From the NCBI GenBank assembly GCA_029449235.1, contig JANATG010000015.1, positions 62,001 to 126,000 of the forward strand: a DNA stretch of 64,000 nt, in the 5' to 3' direction. This document shows, piece after piece, positions 1 to 10,900 of this stretch (positions within the stretch are counted from its first letter, which is position 1; every line of letters starts with the position of its first letter). This stretch comes from Linnemannia schmuckeri. Taxonomy: Eukaryota; Mortierellomycota; Mortierellomycetes; Mortierellales; Mortierellaceae. The position numbers and the translations under genes are program-made. The notes below the pieces were generated by a model. That model searched no databases. It was not told where the DNA came from and saw nothing but the letters and a program-made list of their open reading frames with translations.

Positions 1-268
1 CAGAGTACCGCCCAAATACCAGCATACGTGCTCCTGAACCGCTTCCTAGGCAGAACATTCCGACGATTCTTTACTAGTCGGCGGTACTGGTCTACCAATG
101 ACTGGTTATCAAGGCGAACTACAATGTCCTGCTCCGGAGGCGCTGCCAGAATCGCAGCTAGAAGACCCAGGAGTTCGGCCTTGGCCGAGGAGGCATGTCC
201 GTCCGTTCGTCCTTGAATCGTGAGAGGGTTGTCCTGAGAGAGATCGACAGCTCCAAAAGCCTGAGAGA
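1..268 (-). mobile_element. LINE-A relic, RNase H segment, cut by window edge
   Basis: Read on the minus strand this encodes part of a LINE RNase H domain. By eye it is base-for-base identical to 18139-18406 inside LINE-A copy 1. Identity stops abruptly after base 268, where the sequence changes to material resembling a LINE-A 3' end. I read it as the 5'-truncated start of a LINE-A copy whose 3' part lies left of the window. Perfect identity over 268 bp suggests recent insertion or local gene conversion. Confidence 0.8.
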
Positions 269-365
269 ATCACAGTCTGATCCACAACCTGACTCTACAC
301 TATGATTGACGCTCCTTTTTATGGCTCTAACGGAAGACTCCTCACAGCTTCAACGGAAGACAAAA
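269..365 (-). mobile_element. Decayed LINE-A 3' tail relic
   Basis: This stretch resembles, with many changes, the LINE-A 3' untranslated segments at about 16820-16900 and 19705-19790. Shared landmarks include a block around CCACAACCTG, CTCACAGCTTCAA and CGGAAGACAAAA. It has the same orientation as the 1-268 relic but lies on its 5' side, so two LINE-A copies abut head to tail: an old 3' end followed by a younger truncated copy. Confidence 0.55.
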
Positions 366-840
366 AAAAGGGATGAAATGGTGATTACTGTTACCCTTAA
401 CTAAAACAAAATAGTACAGAAATCCTACGCAGAGTGGGTGGCTGGATTCAATTCCTGCGTTGACCGTTACTTTCTTCTGGCAGACCTCCAATTTTTTAAG
501 TTGGGAGAGAGAAGAGAGAAGAGAGATTGCGCTGTCAATGGTCAACAAACCGCCCTTTTTTCCATTGAGTAACTGATAGAAAAGTATCATAGGCGATATA
601 TATGCGCTATATGTTGTAGTGACTACGCGGTTTATTGCTTTTGGTTTTTTTTTTGGAGAGTTAAGTACTGTTCAGCTTGCAGCTCAAAATTGGTCGGGAA
701 GGGTGATATTTTACAAGGGAATGAGTGAGTGAGAGGATGATGCTGAAGATTAAATAAGGCGGGTTGGGTGGAAAGGGAAAAAAGTTACAAGTGTTCCCGC
801 TTTTTTTTGTTGTATGTTGTTAGTCCTTGAGTGAAACAAC
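366..840. other. Intergenic, hexokinase 3' flank
   Basis: No gene is seen. The stretch includes the expected hexokinase 3' untranslated region (minus strand). It has short purine/pyrimidine runs but no repeat or RNA gene that I can defend. Confidence 0.5.
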
Positions 841-2698
841 TTAGACGGCTCCACCAGAATGAGAGACCATGGCGACCAAGGCGGCACCAATGCAGCCACC
901 ATCACGGGCCAGCTCCAAGCGGATGCGAGAGGCGCGGTCCTTGCCCAAGATATCGGTCAAGGCATCCATCATGCTGTGGGAGAAGTGGGGGTACTTTTCA
1001 AAGACTGATCCGTCAATGCCGATAGTGGTGATCTCATTGGCGTCGTCCAAGTTGACAGAGGTGCCGTTGGCCTTGTGGAGGAGGGCAGCGCAGGCAGCGG
1101 CGGTCATGGTGGCCGAGCGCTGACCGATAGTATGGATCAACTCAAAGACGCGGGCGCGGTCCTGGGCGGTCAAGCCCTCGACACCGAAGGAGGTCTTGAA
1201 GACACGGTCGACGGCAGAGTGGTCGGAATCGTTGTCGGATTCGATAGTCGACATGAACAAGGTCTTGAAGGCCAAGCGGGGCTTGAGAGACTCAGGGACT
1301 TTGCCGCCGAGGAACTCAAAGATGGCGTTCTGCTCGATCAAGTCGACAAGGGCGAGACGGACGAGCTCACCCATGTAGAGACCAGAAACCATCTTCTCAA
1401 ACTCCTGAAATCCTGGGACGAGTGAGACGGCATCGATCTCCTTGTCGTACTTGGTCTGGGGAAGGTACTCGGCCTTGCCCATGGCGTCCCACTCGGTGTT
1501 GAGGATCATCTGGTCACAGGCGGGGCCGTTGTACTTGGAGACCTCGGAGGCGCGCTCGATGTAGGCGGCGTTGGTGCCGGTGGCGAGGATAACACCGATT
1601 TTGGTCGAGGGTGAAACGTAAGCGTGGGAGACGAGGGTGCCAACGGTGTCGTTGATAATGGCCGAGACGGTGACGGGGAGGTTTTTGCGAGCAAAACCGC
1701 CCTCGAGCAAGTCCTTGAGGTCCTTGCCCATGACATCGGAAAGGTCGAATCCCTTGCCCATGGCCAAGACCTTTCCGCGGTTAATGGCAGTCTGCCTTTT
1801 TTTTTTTTTTTTTTTTTTTTTTGGGTTGTGGAGGAGTAAAGGGGTGGACAAGCAATTGAATGGTTAGAAGGTTTGTTACTCGCCTCGTCTCTTCCCGTCT
1901 CGTGGTCGTGTCAGCATGATGAATGTTGTTTTGAGTTGCTGCTGTTGGGTGTTGTGCATTGTTGTGCGTTGTTGTCGTTGTACTGTCGATGTTGTTGTGT
2001 TGTGTTGTGTTTGTTTGTTTGTTTGTTTGCTTGTTTAGAACAGAACCGATTAAAAAAGATAAACTGGATTGTCTCTTTTGTGTCCCTCCAATTGCTCCCA
2101 CGACGTGCTCAATCGTCCCTCTTTGTTTTTTCTGGTGGTGTCTTTTATGAATACTTTTTTTTTGCTTGAGATCGAGGATGATATTACTACTCGTGGCATA
2201 CCTATCCCTACACAGACACACCATCACATCACACTACGCCATAAATATATACAAATAAGAACAAGCAGACACTTACTGGATGGCAAAGGAGAAGGTAACT
2301 CCCATCTGAAGCTCAGCATTGCCCATGTCCAAGGCAACGGACTTCAAGAGGGCAGCAGTGCAGTCGGCAATCCAGTCAAACATGGCCTGGCCAGTTCCGG
2401 TCTTGAGCTCGTGGGTGATCTCGTGCTTCTCCATGGTGACACCGACCTGGCCGTCACCAAGGAGGTGGACGGCAGCGGTGCGGAGGTTGGTGCCACCCAT
2501 GTCGATGGCGAGGTAGAGACCGGTCTCCTTACCGGTGGGGAGACGGGTGATGAAGGAGGGCTGCTGAGTGATGTTCTTGGGGTCGGTGGTCGAGAGGCCC
2601 TCGACGAGCTCGTCGTTGAGGCCGTTGATGATCTTATTGACCTGCTCCTTGGAGAGGACGAACTGGTTAACGATTTCTTGGAAGGTGGACGAGGTCAT
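841..2698 (-). CDS. HXK: Hexokinase (two exons)
   Basis: Phosphorylates glucose and other hexoses with ATP in the cytosol, the first step of glycolysis. Two exons are read on the minus strand: 2698-2277 and 1795-841, with donor GTAAGT at 2276-2271. The joined protein is about 458 residues, close to the usual fungal size of about 485. Visible signatures are the phosphate-binding LAIDMGGTNLR near residue 65, the glucose-binding stretch VTFSFAIQQTAINRG formed exactly across the splice junction, and GVILATGTNAAY in the large lobe. The ATG at 2696-2698 begins MTSSTFQEIV, followed by the usual N-terminal helix. The odd point is the intron: on the sense strand it ends in a run of 26 A directly before the splice-site G, where a pyrimidine tract is normally found. 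The family is certain; which hexokinase paralogue this is cannot be told. Confidence 0.93.
1797..1822 (+). repeat. T26 homopolymer at hexokinase 3' splice site
   Basis: There are 26 consecutive T on the plus strand, so 26 A on the coding strand, directly adjoining the acceptor of the hexokinase intron. It may be a retroposed A tail or a slipped homopolymer. Confidence 0.85.
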
Positions 2699-5600
2699 TG
2701 TGGTATTCTAGGAGGAAGAAGGGGCGGATAAGTGGAAAAGGGTAAGGTGAAGTGGGAAGGGCGATGAGGAAGAAGGGAAAGGATGAGTGAAGAGGAATGA
2801 GGAAAGAAGAAAAGAAAAAAAAAAAGAAATTGTGGCAAAAGCAGGAATGGGTTAAATATTATTTGCAGTTTGAATACCCTACGGATTGAATTGATCAGAG
2901 CTGAAAAATGGACGGCGAGGAATTAACGACTCTCCTCTTGTGGGCGCATCTCCCTGATCACTCACCTCGCTCTCTCACTCGTCTTCAACACTCATGCCTA
3001 AAAGCATCAACAGGGCTGCTGCACATGAACAGAATCGACAGTACTATCGAACGACACAGAGACAACACCTAAGAAACGCACACTCTGTTCATTCCGTTCA
3101 CTCTCTCTTACTCCCCCACTCTCCCTCTCTATTTTCTCCCTTACTCTCGAGACTTGAAACTAAACCTGAACTGAACCAGATCTCGTTGAGACGAAACTCG
3201 CTCCTGGGACAACTTCTTCTCTTTGGCTGAGCTGACCTTGAACCTTTTGAGGTTTCCTCCTTCTTGACCGTGGACAAGTCGTTCTTTTAACAAAACGGCG
3301 ACGACACCATAACACGATACGACACACGACACCGATGGGGTTTCGACCCCACAATAATAATACTCTTTTCTTTTCCCTTCATGCCCGTCGCTCTCGTCGG
3401 TTTTTTTTATTACTTTTTTCATCATCCGCATATCTCTTTATGACATTCACACGGAGCATGTGGAAAAAATTCATTTCCAGTAGCCGGTAAACTCATGGAG
3501 CACATAAAAAGGAGGAGCAGGATGGAGGCTCCATTGCCATTGCCCTTTTGTTTTTTTTCATCGTACCAGAGGACTTTGAAAAGTCGATGTGATGCATTGT
3601 GAGGATGGATGACAGAGGATAGACTGTTTCCGCTCCCAACAAGAATAATAGGGTGGTCTCTGTCATAAGTACACAAACAAAAAAAAAAAAAAGAAAAAAA
3701 AAAGATAGAGTGGATAAAGAGGATGGTGGTGTGGCACATCGAAACTCTCTCTTCCTTATCCCTCTTTCTTCTTCCCCCTTTCCCCTTGGACGATGATTGT
3801 TGTTGTTTTTGGTTCAAGGGCGAAAAGAAAATTATTCATTTCTGTGCGCTGTGAGTGGGTGGTTGATGTTTGACTGGAAAGAACACTTTTTTTTCTCGTT
3901 GTTTATCATTACTCAATTCGCATGTTTGGCTTACATTTGCAAAAAAAAAATAAAAAATAAAATAAAAATAAAAAATACCCACACTCCCTCACGACCAGCA
4001 TACAAACAACAACGACCGACAACGAGACAAGCAAAGGGGAGTGAGTGATGGAAAGGCAAAGAAGCCGACGGAAGAAAACTGAGCCAGCCTGTTACTTTTT
4101 TGTCCTTTGTGAAAATAAAAAAAAATCGAAGGTTTGAGGCTCTGATTCAGGTCCCTCTTTTCTCTTCCGTGTTGATGATCTTATCGAAACCTTGATCCTC
4201 CAGGGCAAATGACATGCGAGGTACACTGGTGTAATCGTCAAATTGGGAGGAAAACGCAAACAGGCAAAGGAGGGACAACTACGCATACTATAGAGGAGAA
4301 GCGAGTTGACAAACAAACGAGACAAGAAAGAGAAGACAACTTTCAATGACTGATAGCTATGAGGGTGAGTACCAGCACCCTTTACTCGACTGTGGTGAAT
4401 ATTCTTAACCTGAATGAACTGATATTAGAGTTCATCATAATCTCCATCCAATCTCAAGAACAATAAACACCTCAACCCTGAGATTTTGGCCAAAAGCAGC
4501 CTATCCGGAGGAAGGGTAAAAGACAATGCAGGTGAGGAAGGGCAATGAGAAGGAAGACAAGAGAAAACGGAGTGAACTGCTCACACTTTTTTCTTCAGCA
4601 TGATAAAGTTGATGTTGATCGAGTCAAGGAAGGGAGTGTCTGCTTTACTCTCTCTCTCTCTTTTTGTCCCTCGCTCTTTCTCCTCTCTCTCCTCTTCGCA
4701 CCTATTTCCTCCACATCAATCTCTTTTCCCACTTTCCTTCTTTTCTCGTCAATCAAAGCAAGGTAACACAAGTACGCACTGTCACACCAGATGATGGACC
4801 GATAAAAAGAACCAAAGAAAGGAAAAATCAGTCTGAGATCAATCCGACTTTTGTTCCTGATGTTTGTTTTTACCAATTTGTATCGGTTTGGAGTAGGCCG
4901 GTGATAGTAGTTGGAAGAGAGAGGGATGTGGTTAAATGAAATTGACAAGAACAAGAGCGTCCTGTGAACTTGATAGAGGGAGGGCTAGCGTGCAACCTTA
5001 AGCATGCCCAGAATTCTGCGCCCACCTCATCCTCCCTTTCCACTATAATATCCGGCTCAAATATATCCAGTGGGACAAAAAAAGTGAAAAAAAATGATAG
5101 CAAAGGGGAACAAACTATGTATGCCGACGCCTCCCCTCTTTCTTTTCCCCCAAAGAGCTGTAGCAGCAAACAAAGAGACGAAGGGGAGGAAGAGGACGGG
5201 AAAGTCCATCGAAAGAAATTGAAAACAAACAAACAAACAAACAAACAAACAAACAAACAAACAAACATAAAAAAGATCTAGACCGATAAGAAGTGAAATA
5301 CATGCATTGGCCCTGCAAGATTCAAACCTGATTTCCTATCTCTCTCCAATCCGAATCCTCTGAAAATCCGGACTCGAAAACATATTTATGAAAAAAGGTA
5401 GGGTGGGTGAAAGAGAGAGAACCTTGTGAACTCGTGATGCTCCAGGTTTCGTTGAGCCAATGACACGTCTTGTTTAGTCTTCTTCTGTTTTTATCTAAAT
5501 GAAAGATAATAACTTTCCGTAGTCTGCTTTGGTACATTGCGATAAAAATGACAAAGAAGCAAGCAAGAAGGAGCAAAGAAAGTAAAAGGAAGGAGCATGC

Positions 5601-5797
5601 GACGGACATAAAAGGACTGATCAAAGGCGATATGAAAAAATGATTTTTCTGTTAACAATAACAAACGTCCAATCAAATCAAACTGATCAGAAATGAAACT
5701 TTGTCAGGAAATAAACGACTATATGATCACTGCAGGCTTTGTTACAACGTGGGGGCGTTGAACTCAGGTTTATTAAAACTTGGTGAGAAAAGAGCTA
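2699..5797. other. Long intergenic region without a supportable gene
   Basis: About 3.1 kb between the hexokinase start and the methyltransferase stop. The open frames present are low-complexity, full of F, S, K or R runs, and overlap one another on both strands. None shows a domain or credible splice signals. The region has several A/T homopolymers, pyrimidine-rich tracts and the AAAC microsatellite at about 5222-5266. The part nearest 2698 should contain the hexokinase promoter; I saw no clear TATA box. Confidence 0.5.
5222..5266 (+). repeat. (AAAC)n microsatellite
   Basis: About 11 perfect tandem AAAC units, giving spurious KQTN or VCLF open frames on the two strands. Confidence 0.95.
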
Positions 5798-8680
5798 TTA
5801 GGGCGCGCGTTGTCCGACTAAGATGTAATAGTCAATATACGACTTGTTCTCCTCACACTCCCGGATCCAGCTCTGTACCATCGCTCCATACGCCTTGGCC
5901 GAAGCTGCATCCCTTGGGTAGCTGGCACTTTCGCGAAGAGCCGCCTGCAGGTTCTGGAACATCAGCACCATATTCTCAGCCATAGCCTCGCCTACTCGTC
6001 CGCCCCACGCTCCAACAGGGATCGAAAGTCTCTCCAACTTGACATTTTGGAAGCCTACTGTCTCTGACTCACAGAGACGCTTCATCTTCTCACCTGCAAA
6101 GTCGAAATCCAGTCCGCGTTCTTCCTGAAGCAACCTCGAGATCCATCGCATTACCTCCCGTGTCCTTGGTCCTGCTCGGTGAACCCGCATGCAAGGCTCA
6201 AATAATTCGATCCACCCGCCTGGTTTCATCACTCTACGCAACTCCTTCAAGGCAACAGGCCAATCGTCAATGGTGAGCCCGAGATACAGGAATCGTTGAT
6301 ACACAAAGTCAAAGTAGTGATCTGGGAACGAGAGGCGACTCAGAATGTTGGACTGAACAAAGAGACAGTTGCTCGGTACTGGTTGCGACATGCCAGGAAA
6401 CAGGTCAGGGTTGAGGTCAACACCGTAAACTGTTGCGCTTGGATATTCCTTTGCCATTTCCTACATTAAATTAAAACCAACAAACAATATGGATGAATCG
6501 AGGGCGTTAAAAAAATGCGAGTAGAAGGAAGTAGGAAAAACAAAGAACAATGCAACTGGTACGTTGCCCATTTTGAGGTTCGTTTTGATTTGTGCCACCC
6601 CACAATAAAAGCAAGACAGACAGCACAAGTGATCCATCCATGCGACGATGTCTTTGTCAAGGTTCAAGCAGGGATAGCTTACCATAGCCCATTCTCCCAG
6701 CCCGCAGCCAGAGTCCAGGATCCGGTCAATATCATACCGAAGGGGAGCGTGAGCGTTTCCTCCTCCAATGTACTTCCACAGGGCGTGCTGTCCTTTTTGG
6801 CTGTTTGTGAACAAGAGCGTGAAAAAGTGAAGAAGAATGAAAAAAATATATATATACTTAATAATAAGGTCATCGCATTTTTTTTCTCGTTCCTTTGTTG
6901 CTGTGTGGCAGCCCGCAAAGAGTGGTACCGTAAAGACCCATGGTTTTAAAACATACCTGTCATGCACGCTATGGCTAATGGTTGGGATGCTGGATGCACT
7001 GAGTCGTTTCCTCTCCTCCATCCAGGCAAAGTTGGGAGCGAGTCTCCTCCTTGTCTTCAGACGGCCATTAGTCCCCTCCTCTTCAGGCTCGGAGCTCTCT
7101 GACTCTGTGTCTGAAAGAGAGTCAATGCCATCTTCCTCGTCCTCCTCTTCTAATGACTCAATCAATGATAAGCCCTGGGGATGGTTGCCAAACAACGACC
7201 GAAGGGAGGACAGAGTAGAACTGGGTCGCAATCCTGGAGGGGGTTCGTACAGGTCAGCAGGGTCGGTGGTCAGTTGCTCGATCTTCTCGGATGCTATTGG
7301 GATGGTGAGAGATGAATCTGGAGTTTGTTGGTCGATGGGCGAGCCGGGCGTCGATCCGGCTGAGAGGCGAGACGAACTAGAGGAAACAGCTGAGGAGAGG
7401 GAAGAGATGGAGGGAGTATTGAGCTTGGACCATGACATGACCAGACGACCCACCCGAGGCTCTTTCTTCAGACTTTGCACGGATGGGTTAGAGATAGGAG
7501 GAGGAGGAGGAGGAGGAGGGCTGGCTGGGGTGTTGCTGTGACCGTGGCCGTAAAAGTGTCCATCAAAATGTTTCTCTTGCTCCGCGAGAGTTGTTGATGG
7601 CGAGTTAGAGGGACCGTCACCTTGGATGAGGTTTGAATGATTATGGGGAGTCTCCGGTTGGGAGGCTGCTGCTGCTGCCATAGCCGCAGCCGCTGCTGTG
7701 ATAGAGTTTGGTCGCGGTTTCGGAACAGATTGAGGCGCTGAAAGCTTATTCGCGCCATTAACAGTCGATACGGGGCTAGCAGGAGTACTAGCAGGAGTAC
7801 TGGTGCCAGTATTGGTACGGCTTAGAGTGGGTACGTGAGGCAAACCAGACATGTTGCGACAGGTGTTATTGACAATCTTGACGCTTCCTGGTGGTTGGTA
7901 ATACTGGTGGCTGTGAAAGTTGTACTGGTGGAGCATGTGGGCCGAAGACCGGGGCTTTTGTTTGAGCCAATCCTTGGCCTCGGGAGAGGTTCCCAGGAGA
8001 CGGAGGTCTGCAGAGAGTTGTTGTTGCTGTTGGCGGTAATTGGAGTTGTGGTCAAAGTCGTGCCGAGTGGGCGAGACGGATGGGCCACCATCGCCGTTTG
8101 AATTAGTGCCTAGGCTGTTCTCTCGCCGTTGATAGCGGTGATCGGGGTGGTTTTGCCGGGGAATTGCGACTGGTGAAGAGGGTAGGGGACTTGAGGGTCC
8201 CTGAGACGGAGGGGGTTTGATTGAAGCATATGCATCGTAGACCTGTGTCGACAGCGAAGTGGTTGTGGTCGAGGCGGATATTGAGAGGGCCGTTGCAGAG
8301 ACGGTTGGACTAAGGGGTGAGTTCTCGGAGGATGATTTGTAATGATAATGAGTGTGGGTGGGGGAAATGGTTGACGGTGCATAGGAGGTGTTGTTGCTGG
8401 GGCGGGGACTGTTGGGGGATGTGGCTATGCGTGTGGAGTAGAAGTTCGCCTGGCGCACAGAGTCGACGCTGTTGTTGTCGTTGTTATTGCTGTTGTTGTT
8501 GTCGTTGAGGATAAGGACGTGGGGACTGGAAAGGGCATCCTCAGAGAGTTTGAGTTGCTGGACCTGCAATTTCTGGAGCTGCTGTCTTTGTTTGCGCTCG
8601 GAAGCGATGAACTTTTTCTTGGCTCTCCGCGTGAGCAGCTCGTTGACCTTGTCTTGGTCTGCGCTGGATACGTTTCCCAT
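5798..8680 (-). CDS. SAM-dependent methyltransferase with long disordered N-terminus
   Basis: Three exons are read on the minus strand: 8680-6957, 6800-6683 and 6460-5798. They join in frame into about 834 residues. Residues 1 to about 560 are low-complexity (S, P, N, Q and H rich), with a polyproline run and acidic tracts. The C-terminal third is a class I methyltransferase of the type in fungal LaeA/UMTA-like proteins: ILDSGCGLGEWAM (SAM-binding motif I, completed by splicing), VYGVDLNP (motif II), PDHYFDFVYQRFL and LKELRRVMKPGGWIELFE. The first exon starts MGNVSS, which fits the N-myristoylation consensus, so membrane attachment is inferred. Both introns have regular donors (GTATGT, GTAAGC). 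Substrate is unknown; roles in secondary metabolism or development are known for LaeA-like relatives but cannot be assigned here. Confidence 0.85.
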
Positions 8681-10900
8681 GGCAACAGCTTATTGTGTAC
8701 TCTTGTGAGAACAGAAGGTGCGTAGGTGTATGTGTATGCTAGTGAGACAAATAAAGAAGGTGTTCGATTCCGTCTGAGAGTGAATCTGAGCTTTCAGACG
8801 AGAGTGGAAAGGGGAATGAGTGAATGCAACAGGAAGGTATGTGAGTGAGTGAGTGAGTGAGTGAGTGAATGTTCGTGGAGAGGATGATGATGGAAGAGAG
8901 AATGGGAATGAAGAGTGAGAGTGAGTGAGTGTGTATGAAGTGAATGCAGTTTGGTAAGATAAGTATGAGTGTGGAGCGATGTGGAGTGGGAGTGAGGGGA
9001 GTAAAGGAAGTGGAAGGATAAGGACTGTAGAGAAGATAAAGGAAGGGCGAGAGAAAGGTGTGGGTATATCAAGGAGAAAAGAAAAGGGTTTTGGTTCTGT
9101 TGTTGGTTGCTGCTGTTTAATTGTTAACCACGAGAGAGAGTGTGTGTGTACAAATGAATGATAAAAAACCAGGGTGAACGTGTCGAGGAAAGAGGAAAGA
9201 GAGAGTGGGAAAGGAGAAAAGAAGGGAAAAAAAAAAAAAAGAAAAACTAAAGGGAAAAAAAAGAGGGGAAAGAGGATGACCACCCAAAAGTCAAAATAAT
9301 AAAATGAGCAAAAGTCAAAAAGGAGGATGAATGAGACGACCTATTTCCTATTCACACTACTCTCTTTACTCTACTCTCACTCTCGTCTCATGCCCACACT
9401 GTCGTATGGTACCTGTATCGAAAGAAAGTGGGTGCACATGTGCACATCAACGAGTGCTTTGTTTACATCCCATGTGTGCGCATTTCACACAAATTAATCA
9501 CACGAACGGCAAAAAAAAAAAAAAATTCTCTGTCCTCTTTTCGTGGTTCTCGACTCTTGTTTTTTTAGGCGGCAAAACCAGGAATTGGTAATGTCTATCA
9601 CTCGGGATAAAAAGGATAAACACTTCCAACTGAAAGGCTATCTAACATCGAACGAATAATAAACACGAACTCAGCTTGCGGGTTGTAACTTGCTTGCAGG
9701 GGGTGAAGGAGAATAGAAAAGAAAAGAAAAGAGCGACAAGAAGGCAATGTTACGAATCCATGGGTACCTTCAAGTGGGAACGTGCTTCGATGATTTATTC
9801 CTGTTTTTAATCTCCTTTTTTGAGCATCCTTATCCCTTAACGGTCCTATGTTTTTTCGTATCTTCGTTGTCGTAGCATTGATGCATTTTGCATTTGCAGC
9901 TTAATTAGCATTCGTCTGTACGCGTGTCCGATCGCTCTTTTTTTTTTGTATTATTTTTCTTCCCTCTAGAAGATGCCTATCTCTATTGTCTTCTCTGTCT
10001 GTTGTCCGTGTGTCTGCGTCTGATCACATTCTCCTCATCAAACCATTGCCATCTTATATCAACAAAAGGGCCCAGAAGGAAGGCTGTGCTGTCATTGCCA
10101 TCATATCGTTACTATCTATAACTGATCACTTCCCATTAGTAATTGATCCCTTCCCATCAACACCCTCATTCATAAGTGATTACCATCACTTAAAAATCCC
10201 CGTGAGCTCTCAAACTGATAAAGTGGCACTTCTGTATGTAGTCTATATGTCCTTGGGAACAAGTGCCTTCTCTCTGTCCTTTGAAGTCTTAGCTCATCGT
10301 CATATGTGTGCTTAGATATTATTACTAGGCTTTGATTCTTTGAACCCTTGCCTCAAGTTGCTTTGCCTTGCCTTACCTTGCCTTGTTACTCCTTGTTTTA
10401 ACCCCTTTACCCCCTCCGTGTATTATCTTCCTTCCTCCCTCTCTGTCTTGGTCTTGATTGATGTGCTGTCTCCTTGAACTACACTCTTTTCCTCTCCCTG
10501 AGAGTCGCGTTCTCTCCTTGCAAAATAACCTTCATTCTTTTTTTGTTTTTTGTTGCTTAATATGAATGTTTCCATGCGTACACCTTCTACCTACAAGAGA
10601 AAAATGTCGCCGGGTCGACATCTCATCAGGCCATCTTTTTTCTTCATCAACTTTGACTGAGCACCTATAACTGAAGGCAAATTAGCCTACTGGTGTGTAG
10701 CAAACGCAAATGAAAAAATCTTTCTCCCCCACCCTTTCTCTCTCTCTTCCTTCTCTTACTTTTCATTATTTTCCTTCATTTATCGCTGAAATATCGTCTT
10801 TCCTCACCGCTCCTCTCGCCTCTCTTCCTCTTCCCTCTCCTCCTCTTACCGCCCCTCCTTTTCTGCCGCTTCTTCCTCACACCTTACAAGTGTGTGCCTC
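8681..10900. other. Divergent intergenic/promoter region
   Basis: About 2.2 kb between two divergent genes. The methyltransferase-proximal half is purine-rich on the plus strand, with GAGT repeats and A runs. The anoctamin-proximal half is pyrimidine-rich on the plus strand, as is common upstream of fungal start codons. Short open frames here are compositional artefacts. No RNA gene was seen. Confidence 0.5.
8841..8868 (+). repeat. (GAGT)n microsatellite
   Basis: About seven tandem GAGT units in the methyltransferase upstream region, with looser GAGTGAGT repeats continuing to about 8935. Confidence 0.9.

Noticed and set aside
430..480. B-box-like GGATTCAATTCC as a possible minus-strand tRNA
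   Set aside because: No T stem, anticodon arm or acceptor stem could be paired around it.
1075..1425. 116-residue plus-strand frame
   Set aside because: Antisense shadow of hexokinase exon 2.
3330..3356. GGGGTTTCGACCCC as a tRNA T arm
   Set aside because: Loop length is wrong and no other cloverleaf arms are present; only a short palindrome.
3422..3817. 131-residue open frame on the minus strand
   Set aside because: F/S/Q/K runs from homopolymers, no domain, no plausible splice partners.
4595..5318. Several overlapping open frames on both strands
   Set aside because: Created by pyrimidine-rich DNA and the AAAC repeat; they overlap each other and carry no motif.
8841..8935. Regular GAGT repeats as a possible CRISPR-like array
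   Set aside because: Simple microsatellite without spacers, in a eukaryotic genome.
8690..9283. 197-residue minus-strand open frame with many HS/SL repeats
   Set aside because: Translation of GAGT and purine-rich repeats upstream of the methyltransferase.
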